Below are positions 34,168-43,440 of a DNA stretch of 64,000 bases, piece by piece. The notes beneath the pieces are model-generated. The model saw nothing but the letters and a program-made list of their open reading frames with translations, did not search any database and was not told the DNA's origin. This DNA is from Enterobacteriaceae bacterium UBA7338. Lineage in GTDB: Bacteria > Pseudomonadota > Gammaproteobacteria > Enterobacterales > Enterobacteriaceae. Each line of letters begins with the position of its first letter. The stretch's first letter is position 1. The position numbers and the translations under genes were made by a program. Where the stretch lies: contig DKPJ01000012.1 of NCBI GenBank assembly GCA_002480085.1, positions 222,698 through 286,697 on the forward strand. Reading direction: 5' to 3'.

Positions 34168-36186
34168 ATGCGCTATTCGTCGCTGTTTGCCCCCCTCGAT
34201 CTGGGCTTTACCACCCTAAAAAACCGCGTGCTGATGGGCTCGATGCACACCGGCCTTGAAGAGCGTCCCGACGGCCCTGAACGCCTCGCGGCTTTCTACG
34301 CCGAGCGCGCCCGGCACGGCGTGGCGCTGATTGTCACCGGCGGCGTGGCCCCGGCGCTCTCCGGCGTGACGATGGCGGGCGGCGCGGCGCTGTGCGATGC
34401 CAGCCAGCTCCCGCATCACCGCCTGGTCACCGGCGCGGTACATCAGGAGGGCGGCAAAATCGCCCTGCAGATCCTGCACACCGGGCGCTACAGCTATCAG
34501 CCGCAGCTGGTGGCCCCGTCTGCTATCCGGGCGCCTATTAACCGCTTTACCCCCCATGCCCTGACCCATGATGAGATCCTCGCCCTGATCGAAGACTTCG
34601 CCCGCTGCGCGCTGCTTGCCCGCGAGGCGGGCTACGACGGGGTGGAGATCATGGGTTCAGAGGGATACCTAATTAACGAGTTTCTCGCGGCCCGTACCAA
34701 TCAGCGCGAGGATGAGTGGGGAGGCGATTATAGCCGCCGGATGCGTTTTGCTACTGAGGTGATACGCGCCGTGCGCCAGCGCGTGGGGAACGATTTTATT
34801 ATTATCTACCGCCTGTCGATGCTCGACCTGGTTGAGGATGGCGGCACGTTCGAGGAGACGGTGCAGCTGGCCAAGGCCGTGGAGGCGGCAGGCGCAACCC
34901 TCATCAACACCGGGATTGGCTGGCACGAGGCGCGCATTCCCACCATCGCCACGCCAGTGCCGCGCGCCGCCTTTAGCTGGGTGACGCGCAAGCTGAAGGG
35001 CCATGTTTCGATGCCGCTGATCACCACCAACCGGATTAACGATCCCGGCGTCGCCGACGAGGTGCTGGCGCGCGGCGACGCGGATATGGTGTCGATGGCC
35101 CGCCCCTTTTTGGCCGACGCCGAGATCCTGTCGAAGGCGCAGAGCGGCCGCGAGGCGGAGATCAATACCTGCATCGGCTGCAACCAGGCCTGCCTCGATC
35201 AGATTTTTGTCGGCGAGGTCACCTCCTGCCTCGTCAATCCCCGCGCCTGCCACGAGACGATCATGCCGATCGTTCCAGCATCAGCAGCGAAAAAGCTGGC
35301 GGTGGTCGGCGCGGGTCCGGCGGGGCTGGCTTTTGCGGTGAACGCTGCCCAGCGCGGCCATCAGGTGACGCTGTTTGATGCCGGGGCAGAGATTGGCGGC
35401 CAGTTTAATATCGCTAAACAGATCCCCGGTAAAGAGGAGTTCTACGAAACCCTGCGCTACTACCGGCGGATGATCGATATGACCGGCATTCGTTTACAGC
35501 TCAACCGGCTGGTGAGCGCGGAAGATCTTACTGACTTTGACGAGACGATCCTCGCCTGCGGCATTGAGCCACGGATCCCGCAGATCGACGGGATCGATCA
35601 TCCGAAGGTGCTGACCTACCTGGCGGTGCTGCGCGATAAGGTGCCGGTGGGCGCGAAGGTGGCAATTATCGGCTGCGGCGGCATCGGCTTTGATACCGCC
35701 ATGTACCTGAGCCAGCCGGGGGAGCCATCCAGCCAAAATATCGCCGAGTTTTGCGTTGAGTGGGGAATCGACACCAGCCTACGGCAGGTGGGCGGCCTGC
35801 GTCCCGAGGGGGCGCTGCAGCCTAAAAGCCCGAGGCAGATTGTGATGCTTCAGCGTAAGCCAGGTAAACCCGGCGAGGGGCTGGGGAAAACCACCGGCTG
35901 GATCCACCGCGCCACGCTGCTGTCGCGTGGGGTGAAGATGATCCCGGCAGTGAGCTACCAGAAGATCGACGACGAGGGGCTACACGTCCTGATCGACGGC
36001 GAACCGCAGCTGCTGGCGGTGGATCACGTGGTGCTCTGCGCAGGCCAGGAGCCGCGTCGGGATCTGGCCGATCCGCTGCGCGCGGCAGGAAAAACGGTGC
36101 ACCTGATTGGCGGCTGCGACGTGGCGATGGAGCTGGACGCCCGCCGCGCCATCGCTCAGGGAACCAGGCTAGCGTTAGCGATTTAA
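34168..36186 (+). CDS. fadH: 2,4-dienoyl-CoA reductase FadH
   Basis: FadH reduces 2,4-dienoyl-CoA with NADPH during beta-oxidation of unsaturated fatty acids. The 672 residues equal the E. coli enzyme. The N-terminal TIM barrel of the old-yellow-enzyme type binds FMN and substrate. A 4Fe-4S cluster motif follows, C-x2-C-x3-C-x(11)-C (CIGCNQACLDQIFVGEVTSC, near 335-354). Then come FAD- and NADPH-binding lobes with GAGPAG (near 382) and GCGGIG. The gene stands alone, bounded by the toxin module on the left and a REP and rlmG on the right. Confidence 0.96.
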   Translation: MRYSSLFAPLDLGFTTLKNRVLMGSMHTGLEERPDGPERLAAFYAERARHGVALIVTGGVAPALSGVTMAGGAALCDASQLPHHRLVTGAVHQEGGKIALQILHTGRYSYQPQLVAPSAIRAPINRFTPHALTHDEILALIEDFARCALLAREAGYDGVEIMGSEGYLINEFLAARTNQREDEWGGDYSRRMRFATEVIRAVRQRVGNDFIIIYRLSMLDLVEDGGTFEETVQLAKAVEAAGATLINTGIGWHEARIPTIATPVPRAAFSWVTRKLKGHVSMPLITTNRINDPGVADEVLARGDADMVSMARPFLADAEILSKAQSGREAEINTCIGCNQACLDQIFVGEVTSCLVNPRACHETIMPIVPASAAKKLAVVGAGPAGLAFAVNAAQRGHQVTLFDAGAEIGGQFNIAKQIPGKEEFYETLRYYRRMIDMTGIRLQLNRLVSAEDLTDFDETILACGIEPRIPQIDGIDHPKVLTYLAVLRDKVPVGAKVAIIGCGGIGFDTAMYLSQPGEPSSQNIAEFCVEWGIDTSLRQVGGLRPEGALQPKSPRQIVMLQRKPGKPGEGLGKTTGWIHRATLLSRGVKMIPAVSYQKIDDEGLHVLIDGEPQLLAVDHVVLCAGQEPRRDLADPLRAAGKTVHLIGGCDVAMELDARRAIAQGTRLALAI

Positions 36187-36190
36187 CATA

Positions 36191-36222
36191 TGCCCGGTGG
36201 CGCTGCGCTTACCGGGCCTACA
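36191..36222. repeat. REP element between fadH and rlmG
   Basis: One REP unit, TGCCCGGTGGCGCTGCGC...ACCGGGCCTAC, fills the convergent fadH/rlmG interval. E. coli has the higBA toxin-antitoxin genes at this place and they are absent here. Confidence 0.85.
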
Positions 36223-36240
36223 AAACCTACTATCCAAAAA

Positions 36241-37377
36241 TTAACGCCTGCGTGCCAGCTTCACCGCCTTCAGCACCACGAACTTGTTGTTGGTGGCGAT
36301 GGTGGCGCAGTTGCCAAAGATCTTCTTCAGCTTGTGGAAGTAGTCGAGGTGACGGTTGGCAACAATATACAGCTCGCCGTTGGTTTTCAGGCAGCGGCGG
36401 GCGTGATGGAACATCTCCCAGGCGATATTGTCCGTCAGGGCATGCTTCTGGTGGAACGGCGGGTTGCAGAACACCGCGTTGAAGCGGTACGGCTCCACGC
36501 CGGAGAGCGCGTTGTTGATCATAAACTCACAGCGATCCTGCGCGTCGGGCATGTTGGTCTCGACGTTTAGGCGGCTGGAGGCCACCGCCATCGGGGATTC
36601 ATCCACAAACACCACCTGCGCCTCGGGGTTCTTCTCCAGCAGGGTCAGGCCAATCACGCCGTTACCGCAGCCGAGATCGACAATCTCCCCCTCCAGGTTT
36701 TCCGGCAGGTGCTGGAGGAAGAAGCGTGCGCCAATATCCAGCCCGGTACGGGAGAAGACGTTGGCGTGGTTATGGATAGTCCACGGCGTACCGTCCAGCG
36801 TCCAGCTCAGGGTCTCCGGCACATCGTTTAACGCAGGCGCACTGAAGGTACAGTTCACCAGCCGCGCCTTTTTCCACGCCAGCGTGGTGGTGGTCGGGCC
36901 GAGGACCTTCTCAAACAGCTCCAGCGTAGAGGTGTGAATATCGCGGGCCTTGGTTCCGGCGATAATCCGCGTCTCTGGCGTCACGACCTGGCGCAGAGCG
37001 CGCAGCTGCTGCTCCAGCAGCGCGAGGGTTTTCGGGATCTTGATCAGCACCACGCCCGGTGCGGCCGGATACGCGGCCGTGCTGTCGAGAAAGGTGACGC
37101 TGCCCTCATCCAGCTCGTTGTGGCGCAGGTTCTCCCGGGTCGCCAGCTCGCTCAGGTAGGAGTCGCCAATGCTGAAAGGCTTATGTTCCACCAGCGCGCA
37201 GGCCAGCGCGCCAAAGTGATCGTTAAAAATCAGGACCGGGCCGCTGATTTCGGTTTCGTCCAGCTGCTGCAGCAGATACTCATCGGCTGCTTCCCACGCC
37301 TGCAGCGGGTTGACGTCGTCCGTTTCCGGAAAACGCTTTAAGTTTAGTGAACGGAAACCGTTGTCTGAATGGCTCAT
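36241..37377 (-). CDS. rlmG: 23S rRNA m2G1835 methyltransferase RlmG
   Basis: RlmG methylates guanine 1835 of 23S rRNA using S-adenosylmethionine. The 378 residues equal E. coli. The protein is a tandem of two methyltransferase-like folds. The C-terminal one is active, with the SAM loop VDLGCGNGVIG (near 234) and the catalytic NPPFHQ motif (near 306). The gene is divergent from ygjP with an 86-bp gap. Confidence 0.95.
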   Translation of the reverse strand: MSHSDNGFRSLNLKRFPETDDVNPLQAWEAADEYLLQQLDETEISGPVLIFNDHFGALACALVEHKPFSIGDSYLSELATRENLRHNELDEGSVTFLDSTAAYPAAPGVVLIKIPKTLALLEQQLRALRQVVTPETRIIAGTKARDIHTSTLELFEKVLGPTTTTLAWKKARLVNCTFSAPALNDVPETLSWTLDGTPWTIHNHANVFSRTGLDIGARFFLQHLPENLEGEIVDLGCGNGVIGLTLLEKNPEAQVVFVDESPMAVASSRLNVETNMPDAQDRCEFMINNALSGVEPYRFNAVFCNPPFHQKHALTDNIAWEMFHHARRCLKTNGELYIVANRHLDYFHKLKKIFGNCATIATNNKFVVLKAVKLARRR

Positions 37378-37463
37378 CGGCCCTCCTGGATGGTAAAATT
37401 CGGTGTTGTCCCCTGAGCGGGGGCGTGAGTATACCCTTTTTTAACTGTTATCGCGGGGCAATA

Positions 37464-37967
37464 TTGAGCAATCTCCTCTATCTCCAGGGCTATCCGGAAA
37501 ATCTGCTAACCCAGGTGCAGTCGCTCATTGCGCAAAACCGCCTCGGCGAGGTGCTGGAGAAGCGCTATCCGGGCCAGCACAGCGTGACCACCGATAAGGC
37601 GCTCTATAGCTATATTCAGGATCTCAAAAGCGAGTTCCTGCGCAATGCGCCGCCGATCAACAAGGTGGCCTACGACAACAAGATCCACGTTCTGAAGAAC
37701 GCCCTCGGCCTGCATACCGCCGTCTCCCGGGTACAGGGCGGCAAGCTGAAGGCCAAGGCGGAGATCCGCATCGCCACCGTGTTTCGCAGCGCGCCGGAGC
37801 CGTTCCTGCGCATGATCGCCGTCCACGAGCTGGCGCACCTGAAGGAGAAGGAGCATGACAAAGCCTTCTATCAGCTCTGCTGCTATATGGAGCCGCAGTA
37901 CCACCAGCTGGAGTTCGACACCCGGCTGTGGCTGACCCACCGCTCGCTTAGCGATTTTGCGCAATAG
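37464..37967 (+). CDS. ygjP: YgjP-like zinc metallopeptidase-domain protein
   Basis: The 167-residue protein belongs to the YgjP/DUF45 metallopeptidase-like family. The zincin motif HELAH is in VHELAHLKEKEH near residue 113, with a third ligand in the following EKEHDKAF helix. It starts at TTG 37464 (MSNLLYLQGYP). The longer frame to 37347 overlaps the divergent rlmG start and is unconserved. Substrates are not known. It is followed 67 bp later by ygjR in the same direction, as in E. coli. Confidence 0.9.
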   Translation: MSNLLYLQGYPENLLTQVQSLIAQNRLGEVLEKRYPGQHSVTTDKALYSYIQDLKSEFLRNAPPINKVAYDNKIHVLKNALGLHTAVSRVQGGKLKAKAEIRIATVFRSAPEPFLRMIAVHELAHLKEKEHDKAFYQLCCYMEPQYHQLEFDTRLWLTHRSLSDFAQ

Positions 37968-38034
37968 CGCACTCGTTTTGTCATCGTGACATGCTACATT
38001 GGGCAGACTGTCCCCGATGGAGCATAAAGGATTT

Positions 38035-39036
38035 ATGATACGTTTCGCAGTCGTTGGCACCAACTGGATCACCCGCCAGTTCGTTGATGCCGCCCATGAA
38101 ACCGGCAAGCTGAAGCTGACCGGCGTCTACTCCCGCAGCCTTGAGCAGGCCGAGCACTTTGCCAGCGATTATCCCGTCGAGCACCTCTTTACCTCCCTCG
38201 ACGCCCTGGCCCAGAGTGACGCTATCGATGCGGTCTATGTCGCCAGCCCGAACTCCCTGCACTTCCCGCAGACCGAACTCTTTTTGCGCCATAAAAAGCA
38301 TGTGATCTGCGAGAAACCGCTGGCCTCGAACCTGCAGGAGGTCGAGGCGGCCATCGCGGTCGCACGGGAGAACGGCGTAGTGCTGTTTGAAGCCTTTAAG
38401 ACCGGCGCGCTGCCCAACTTCCAACTGTTGCAGCAGTCGCTGCCGAAGGTAGGCACGCTGCGGAAGGTGTTCTTTAACTACTGCCAGTACTCCTCGCGCT
38501 ATCCGCGCTACCTCAACGGCGAGAATCCCAATACCTTTAATCCAGCCTTCTCTAACGGCTCGATCATGGATATCGGCTTTTACTGCCTGGCCTCAGCGGT
38601 CGCGCTGTGGGGCGAGCCGCAGAGCGTGCAGGCTACCGCCAGCCTGCTGCCGAGCGGCGTTGACGGTCACGGCGTGGCGGTGCTCAACTACGGCGGCTTC
38701 AGCGTTACTCTCCAGCACTCGAAGGTCAGCGACTCCTCGCTGGCGAGCGAGATTCAGGGGGAGGATGGCGCGCTGGTAATCGAGCAGCTATCCGAGTGCC
38801 AGCGGGTATCGTTTGTGCCCCGCGGCGGTAAACCGCAGGAGATCACCCAGCCGCAGCATATCAACACCATGCTCTATGAAGCGGAGCTGTTTGCCCAGCT
38901 GGTGGATGAGAACGCGGTTAACCACGCTGGCCTTGAGGTGAGCCGCATTACGGCGAAGCTGCTCACCGAGATCCGTCGCCAGACGGGTGTGGTTTTCCCG
39001 GCGGACGCCGCCGCTCAGCTTGATCTACCGGCGTAA
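38035..39036 (+). CDS. ygjR: Gfo/Idh/MocA-family NAD(P)-dependent oxidoreductase YgjR
   Basis: The 333-residue protein starts with a Rossmann fold (MIRFAVVGTNWITRQF) and has the family's central EKPLASN motif (K near 93) and the C-terminal alpha/beta domain with NGSIMDIGFYC. Members oxidise or reduce sugars and cyclitols with NAD(P), but the substrate of YgjR is not established. ATG 38035 has AAAGGA at good spacing. Twelve upstream codons that are also open are rejected. Confidence 0.92.
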   Translation: MIRFAVVGTNWITRQFVDAAHETGKLKLTGVYSRSLEQAEHFASDYPVEHLFTSLDALAQSDAIDAVYVASPNSLHFPQTELFLRHKKHVICEKPLASNLQEVEAAIAVARENGVVLFEAFKTGALPNFQLLQQSLPKVGTLRKVFFNYCQYSSRYPRYLNGENPNTFNPAFSNGSIMDIGFYCLASAVALWGEPQSVQATASLLPSGVDGHGVAVLNYGGFSVTLQHSKVSDSSLASEIQGEDGALVIEQLSECQRVSFVPRGGKPQEITQPQHINTMLYEAELFAQLVDENAVNHAGLEVSRITAKLLTEIRRQTGVVFPADAAAQLDLPA

Positions 39037-39064
39037 AGGTATGTAAAACCAGAGGGGGCTGACG

Positions 39065-39093
39065 TTGACGCCCTCTCAGCTCTGACATATTTT
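39065..39093 (+). promoter_or_regulatory. Sigma-70 promoter of alx
   Basis: TTGACG (39065-39070) and TATTTT (39088-39093) are separated by exactly 17 bp, just upstream of the riboswitch aptamer. Transcription would start near 39100. Confidence 0.75.
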
Positions 39094-39099
39094 GTTACT

Positions 39100-39267
39100 A
39101 GCAAAGGGGAGTAACTTCTTCGCCGGCAGGTCGTCATTACGATGCGTTTACGTATCCGGTCGCCGGGCATCCTGAGAAGGGTGTAAGTGAGACCTTGCCG
39201 AAAGGCGAGGCCCTGTGCATCTAAAACAAGCGGCTGCCGTCTTTCGACGTTGGCCGTTTTTGTTTTT
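39100..39267 (+). promoter_or_regulatory. yybP-ykoY manganese riboswitch (PRE element) of alx
   Basis: The leader begins with AAAGGGGAGTAACTTCTTCG, the conserved 5' strand of yybP-ykoY aptamers, and continues with the paired GCCGGCAGG/GTCGCCGGGC region and the GAGACCTTGCCGAAAGGCGAGG arm. A terminator-like hairpin (39231-39256) with a long T tract to 39267 closes it before the alx ribosome-binding site. In E. coli this RNA senses Mn2+ and alkaline pH to raise alx translation. Confidence 0.88.
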
Positions 39268-39284
39268 ACTGCAAGGAACTCTCT

Positions 39285-40250
39285 ATGAATAGTGTCGGCA
39301 CACCGCTCCTGTGGGGCGGATTCGCTGTAGTCGTTGTGATCATGCTGGCTATCGACCTTCTGCTTCATGGCCGTCGTGGCACACATACCATGACCATGAA
39401 ACAGGCGGCCGGCTGGTCGATCCTGTGGGTCACCCTCTCGCTGCTGTTTAACGCTGCTTTCTGGTGGTATCTCGCCTCTACTGAAGGTCGGGCGGTGGCC
39501 GATCCGCAGGCGCTCGCTTTCCTCACCGGCTACCTGATTGAAAAGGCGCTGGCGGTGGATAACGTCTTTGTCTGGCTGATGCTGTTCAGCTACTTCTCCA
39601 TCCCGCCTGCTCTGCAACGTCGGGTGCTGATCTATGGCGTACTGGGCGCGATTGTGCTGCGTACCATCATGATCTTCGCCGGTAGCTGGCTGATCTCCCA
39701 GTTCGAGTGGCTGCTCTACGTCTTCGGTGCCTTCCTGCTCTTTACCGGGGTCAAAATGGCGCTGGCGAAAGAGGACGAGGCCGGAATCGGTGATAAACCA
39801 GTGGTGCGCTGGCTGCGCGGTCATCTGCGCATGACCGATACCATTGAGAACGAGCACTTCTTTGTGCGGCACAACGGCCTGCTGTATGCCACGCCGCTGC
39901 TGCTGGTGCTGATCCTCGTGGAGCTGAGCGACGTGATCTTCGCTGTCGATAGCATCCCGGCGATCTTTGCCGTCACCACCGACCCGTTTATTGTGCTGAC
40001 CTCGAACCTGTTCGCCATCCTCGGCCTGCGTGCGATGTACTTCCTGCTGGCAGGCGTGGCGGAGCGTTTTGCGATGCTGAAGTATGGCCTGTCGGTGATC
40101 CTGGTGTTTATCGGTATCAAAATGCTGATCGTCGATTTCTACCACATCCCAATCGCCATCTCGCTGGGCGTAGTGGGTGGGATCCTGGCGGTGACCCTGC
40201 TGATCAACGCCTGGGTTAACCATCAGAACGACAAGAAGCAGCAGTTATAG
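39285..40250 (+). CDS. alx: TerC-family manganese exporter Alx
   Basis: Alx is an inner-membrane TerC-family protein that exports Mn2+ and is induced at high pH. The 321-residue product has nine predicted helices. It shows the family motifs EKALAVDNVFVW (about 85-96) and LVELSDVIFAVDSIPAI (about 212-228), whose acidic residues form the metal path. The aptamer and terminator upstream indicate control by manganese. AAGGA precedes the ATG. Confidence 0.96.
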   Translation: MNSVGTPLLWGGFAVVVVIMLAIDLLLHGRRGTHTMTMKQAAGWSILWVTLSLLFNAAFWWYLASTEGRAVADPQALAFLTGYLIEKALAVDNVFVWLMLFSYFSIPPALQRRVLIYGVLGAIVLRTIMIFAGSWLISQFEWLLYVFGAFLLFTGVKMALAKEDEAGIGDKPVVRWLRGHLRMTDTIENEHFFVRHNGLLYATPLLLVLILVELSDVIFAVDSIPAIFAVTTDPFIVLTSNLFAILGLRAMYFLLAGVAERFAMLKYGLSVILVFIGIKMLIVDFYHIPIAISLGVVGGILAVTLLINAWVNHQNDKKQQL

Positions 40251-40256
40251 TGTTAA

Positions 40257-40336
40257 GCCCGGCGGCGCTTCGCTTGCCGGGCCTACAAGGGCACAATCCG
40301 TACCGTAGGCCGGGTAAGCGCAGCGCCACCCGGCGT
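40257..40336. repeat. BIME between alx and sstT
   Basis: Two REP units in opposite orientation (about 40257-40288 and 40306-40336) lie just after alx. The following 170 bp to sstT hold no other feature I can support. Confidence 0.88.
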
Positions 40337-40509
40337 TATGTAAGAATTTAGTTAAAAAATATGACGCAACACGTAAAATCCAGCACGTTGCACTTCCCCT
40401 CGATAGTTCTTTCCCTATACTCGACCAGGCAAACATTCAGTTACATCTGGACATAAACGTGACATAGAGCACATTCCGGCTGGAACGCAATTTCACTTAA
40501 GGAACTATC

Positions 40510-41751
40510 ATGGCGACACAACCGTCTGGCCTGCTCAAGCATATTATGCAGGGCAGCCTTGTTAAACAGATCCTTGTCGGGCTGGTGCTCGGTATTCTGC
40601 TGGCGTGGATCTCCAAGCCTGCGGCGATTGCCGTGGGTCTGCTGGGTACTCTCTTCGTTGGCGCGCTGAAGGCCGTCGCGCCGGTGCTGGTGCTGATTCT
40701 GGTGATGGCCTCTATCGCCAACCACCAGCACGGACAGAAAACCAGCATCCGCCCTATTCTCTTTCTCTATTTGCTGGGCACCTTCTCCGCCGCGCTGACG
40801 GCGGTAGTGTTCAGCTTCCTGTTCCCCTCCACGCTGCATCTGGTTACCGGCGCAACGGAGATCACGCCGCCGTCAGGCATCGTTGAGGTGCTGCGCGGCC
40901 TGCTGCTGAGCATGGTTTCTAACCCGGTGGATGCCCTGCTGAACGCCAACTACATCGGCATTCTGGTCTGGGCCGTCGGTCTCGGCTTCGCCCTGCGCCA
41001 CGGCAACGAGAGCACAAAGAATCTGATCAACGACTTCTCAAATGCGGTGACCTTTATGGTCCAGCTGGTGATCCGTTTCGCACCTGTCGGTATCTTTGGT
41101 CTGGTCGCCTCGACCCTCGCCACTACCGGTTTTGACACCCTGTTTGGCTATGCCCAGCTGCTGACGGTGCTGATTGGCTGTATGCTGCTGGTGGCGCTGA
41201 TCATCAACCCGCTGCTGGTGTTCTGGAAGATCCGCCGCAACCCCTATCCGCTGGTGTTTATGTGCCTGCGAGAAAGCGGGGTCTACGCCTTCTTTACCCG
41301 CAGCTCGGCGGCCAACATTCCGGTGAACATGGCGCTGTGCAAAAAGCTGAACCTGGACCGCGACACCTACTCCGTCTCCGTGCCGCTGGGCGCGACCATT
41401 AACATGGCTGGCGCGGCAATCACCATTACGGTGCTGACCCTGGCGGCGGTAACCACTCTGGGTATTCCGGTGGATCTGCCTACGGCACTGCTGCTGAGCG
41501 TGGTCGCTTCACTGTGTGCCTGCGGTGCCTCCGGCGTGGCGGGTGGCTCGCTGCTGCTGATCCCGCTGGCCTGTAATATGTTTGGTATTCCGAACGATAT
41601 CGCCATGCAGGTGGTGGCGGTGGGCTTTATTATCGGCGTGCTGCAGGACTCTTGCGAGACGGCGCTGAACTCCTCCACCGACGTGCTCTTTACCGCCGCG
41701 GCCTGTATGGCGGAAGACGAGCGCCTGGCGAAAAACGCCCTGCGTAGCTAA
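40510..41751 (+). CDS. sstT: Sodium:serine/threonine symporter SstT
   Basis: SstT imports serine and threonine with Na+ across the inner membrane (dicarboxylate/amino acid:cation symporter family). The 413-residue product (E. coli 414) has about eight helices, the serine-rich TRSSAANIPVNM re-entrant loop and the PLGATINMAGAA signature. The ribosome-binding site AAGGAAC precedes the ATG. It is followed by a cluster of three REP units. Confidence 0.95.
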   Translation: MATQPSGLLKHIMQGSLVKQILVGLVLGILLAWISKPAAIAVGLLGTLFVGALKAVAPVLVLILVMASIANHQHGQKTSIRPILFLYLLGTFSAALTAVVFSFLFPSTLHLVTGATEITPPSGIVEVLRGLLLSMVSNPVDALLNANYIGILVWAVGLGFALRHGNESTKNLINDFSNAVTFMVQLVIRFAPVGIFGLVASTLATTGFDTLFGYAQLLTVLIGCMLLVALIINPLLVFWKIRRNPYPLVFMCLRESGVYAFFTRSSAANIPVNMALCKKLNLDRDTYSVSVPLGATINMAGAAITITVLTLAAVTTLGIPVDLPTALLLSVVASLCACGASGVAGGSLLLIPLACNMFGIPNDIAMQVVAVGFIIGVLQDSCETALNSSTDVLFTAAACMAEDERLAKNALRS

Positions 41752-41794
41752 AAGGCTACGTCTTACCGGGCCACGGTGAGCACGGTACACTGCA

Positions 41795-41929
41795 TAGGCC
41801 CGGTAAGCGTCAGCGCCACCGGGCGTTACTCTGCTGACGCTGCAATGCCGGGCGGCACTGCGGTATGAACCGGAAACATGGGTAACACTTCAGTTCCGTA
41901 GGTCGGGTAAGCGTTAGCGCCACCCGACA
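41795..41929. repeat. Cluster of three REP units between sstT and uxaA
   Basis: REP palindromes at about 41795-41826, 41846-41873 and 41897-41929 alternate in orientation. They separate convergent sstT and uxaA and probably stabilise the 3' ends of both transcripts. Confidence 0.85.
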
Positions 41930-41935
41930 CCACGC

Positions 41936-43423
41936 TTACAGCGTCACACCACTCTTAAAGATCGCCAGCTCGCGGAACTCGTTGCGCTCGTTGCAGGTCT
42001 GTTTGCCGTTAGCGATCTCAACGATGGTATCCACGAACTCGGTCAGCACCTGCGGCATCAGTTTGCCGTGGATCAGCTGACCGGCGTCAAAGTCGATCCA
42101 GTGCTTTTTCTTCGCCGCCAGCTCGCTGTTGGTGGCGATTTTTACCGTCGGCACAAAGCCGCCGTACGGCGTACCGCGGCCGGTAGAGAAGAGCACCATA
42201 TGGCAGCCCGCACCGGCCAGGGCGCTGGTGGCAACGGCATCGTTACCCGGCGCGCTCAGCAGGTTCAGGCCGTGGGTTTTCAGACGCTCGCCGTAGCGCA
42301 GCACGTCAACCACCTGGCTGGCACCCGCTTTCTGGGTACAGCCCAGCGACTTCTCTTCCAGGGTAGTGATGCCACCCGCTTTGTTACCCGGCGACGGGTT
42401 CTCGTAGATCGGCTGGTTGTGGGCGATGAAGTACTGTTTGAAGTCGTTCACCATGGTGACGGTTTTTTCAAACGTGGACTCATCGCGGCAGTGGCTCATC
42501 AGGATCTGCTCGGCACCAAACATCTCCGGCACCTCGGTCAGCACGGTGGTGCCGCCGTTACCGATGACGTAGTCCGAGAAGCGGCCCAGCATCGGGTTGG
42601 CGGTGATGCCGGAGAGGCCATCAGAGCCGCCGCACTCGAGGCCAAACTTCAGCTCGCTCAGCTTGCCCGGTTCGCGTTTATCGTAACGCATCGCGTTATA
42701 GAGCTGATGCATATGCTCAAGGCCCGCTTCCACTTCGTCTTCCTGGTGTTGGCAGACCATAAAGTGGACGCGGTCCGGGTCGAAATCGCCCAGCGTTTCG
42801 CGGAAGGCATCAACCTGGTTATTCTCACAGCCGAGGCCAATCACCAGCACCGCACCCGCATTCGGGTGACGCACCATGTTTTGTAGCATGGTGCGGGTGT
42901 TGACGTGGTCATCCCCGAGCTGCGAGCAGCCGTAGGTGTGGCTAAACAGGAAGACGCCGTCGGTGCCTTCAGCATTCTGCGTCTCTTTTAAGAAACGGGT
43001 CTGGATCTGGCGGGCGATGCCGTTGACGCAGCCGACGGTTGGCAGGATCCACAGCTCGTTGCGGATCCCCACCTCACCGTTGGCCCGACGGTAGATCTCA
43101 ACGTCGCGATCCGCCGCCTGCGCCTGCACAGCCTGAAGATCGGGTTGATAGCTATACTCGTCCAGATCGCTCAGATTGGTGCGCGCATTGTGAGAGTGAA
43201 TGTACTCACCCTCCGCGATATCTGCCGTGGCGTGGCCAATAGGCAGACCGTATTTCACCACGTTTTGCCCCTGCGGGATGGTCTGCAGGGCAAACTTGTG
43301 CCCGCGTCCCACCGGCTGGCGCAGCCGTACGGTGTGGTTATCGACAGAAATTTCCGCGCCTTCCGCCAGGTCAGCCAGCGCGACTGCGACGTTGTCTAGC
43401 GAATGGATCTTGATGTATTGCAT
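41936..43423 (-). CDS. uxaA: Altronate dehydratase UxaA
   Basis: UxaA dehydrates D-altronate to 2-keto-3-deoxygluconate in D-galacturonate catabolism. The 495 residues equal E. coli. It has the N-terminal SAF domain (VAVALADLAEGAEISV) and the C-terminal UxaA-family catalytic part with the metal-binding C and H in GGSDGLSG and SLGCTQK regions. It follows uxaC with a 17-bp gap, forming the uxaCA operon under ExuR. It is a distant paralogue of GarD at the right end of the window. Confidence 0.97.
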   Translation of the reverse strand: MQYIKIHSLDNVAVALADLAEGAEISVDNHTVRLRQPVGRGHKFALQTIPQGQNVVKYGLPIGHATADIAEGEYIHSHNARTNLSDLDEYSYQPDLQAVQAQAADRDVEIYRRANGEVGIRNELWILPTVGCVNGIARQIQTRFLKETQNAEGTDGVFLFSHTYGCSQLGDDHVNTRTMLQNMVRHPNAGAVLVIGLGCENNQVDAFRETLGDFDPDRVHFMVCQHQEDEVEAGLEHMHQLYNAMRYDKREPGKLSELKFGLECGGSDGLSGITANPMLGRFSDYVIGNGGTTVLTEVPEMFGAEQILMSHCRDESTFEKTVTMVNDFKQYFIAHNQPIYENPSPGNKAGGITTLEEKSLGCTQKAGASQVVDVLRYGERLKTHGLNLLSAPGNDAVATSALAGAGCHMVLFSTGRGTPYGGFVPTVKIATNSELAAKKKHWIDFDAGQLIHGKLMPQVLTEFVDTIVEIANGKQTCNERNEFRELAIFKSGVTL

Positions 43424-43440
43424 ATCAACCTCAAACGGCC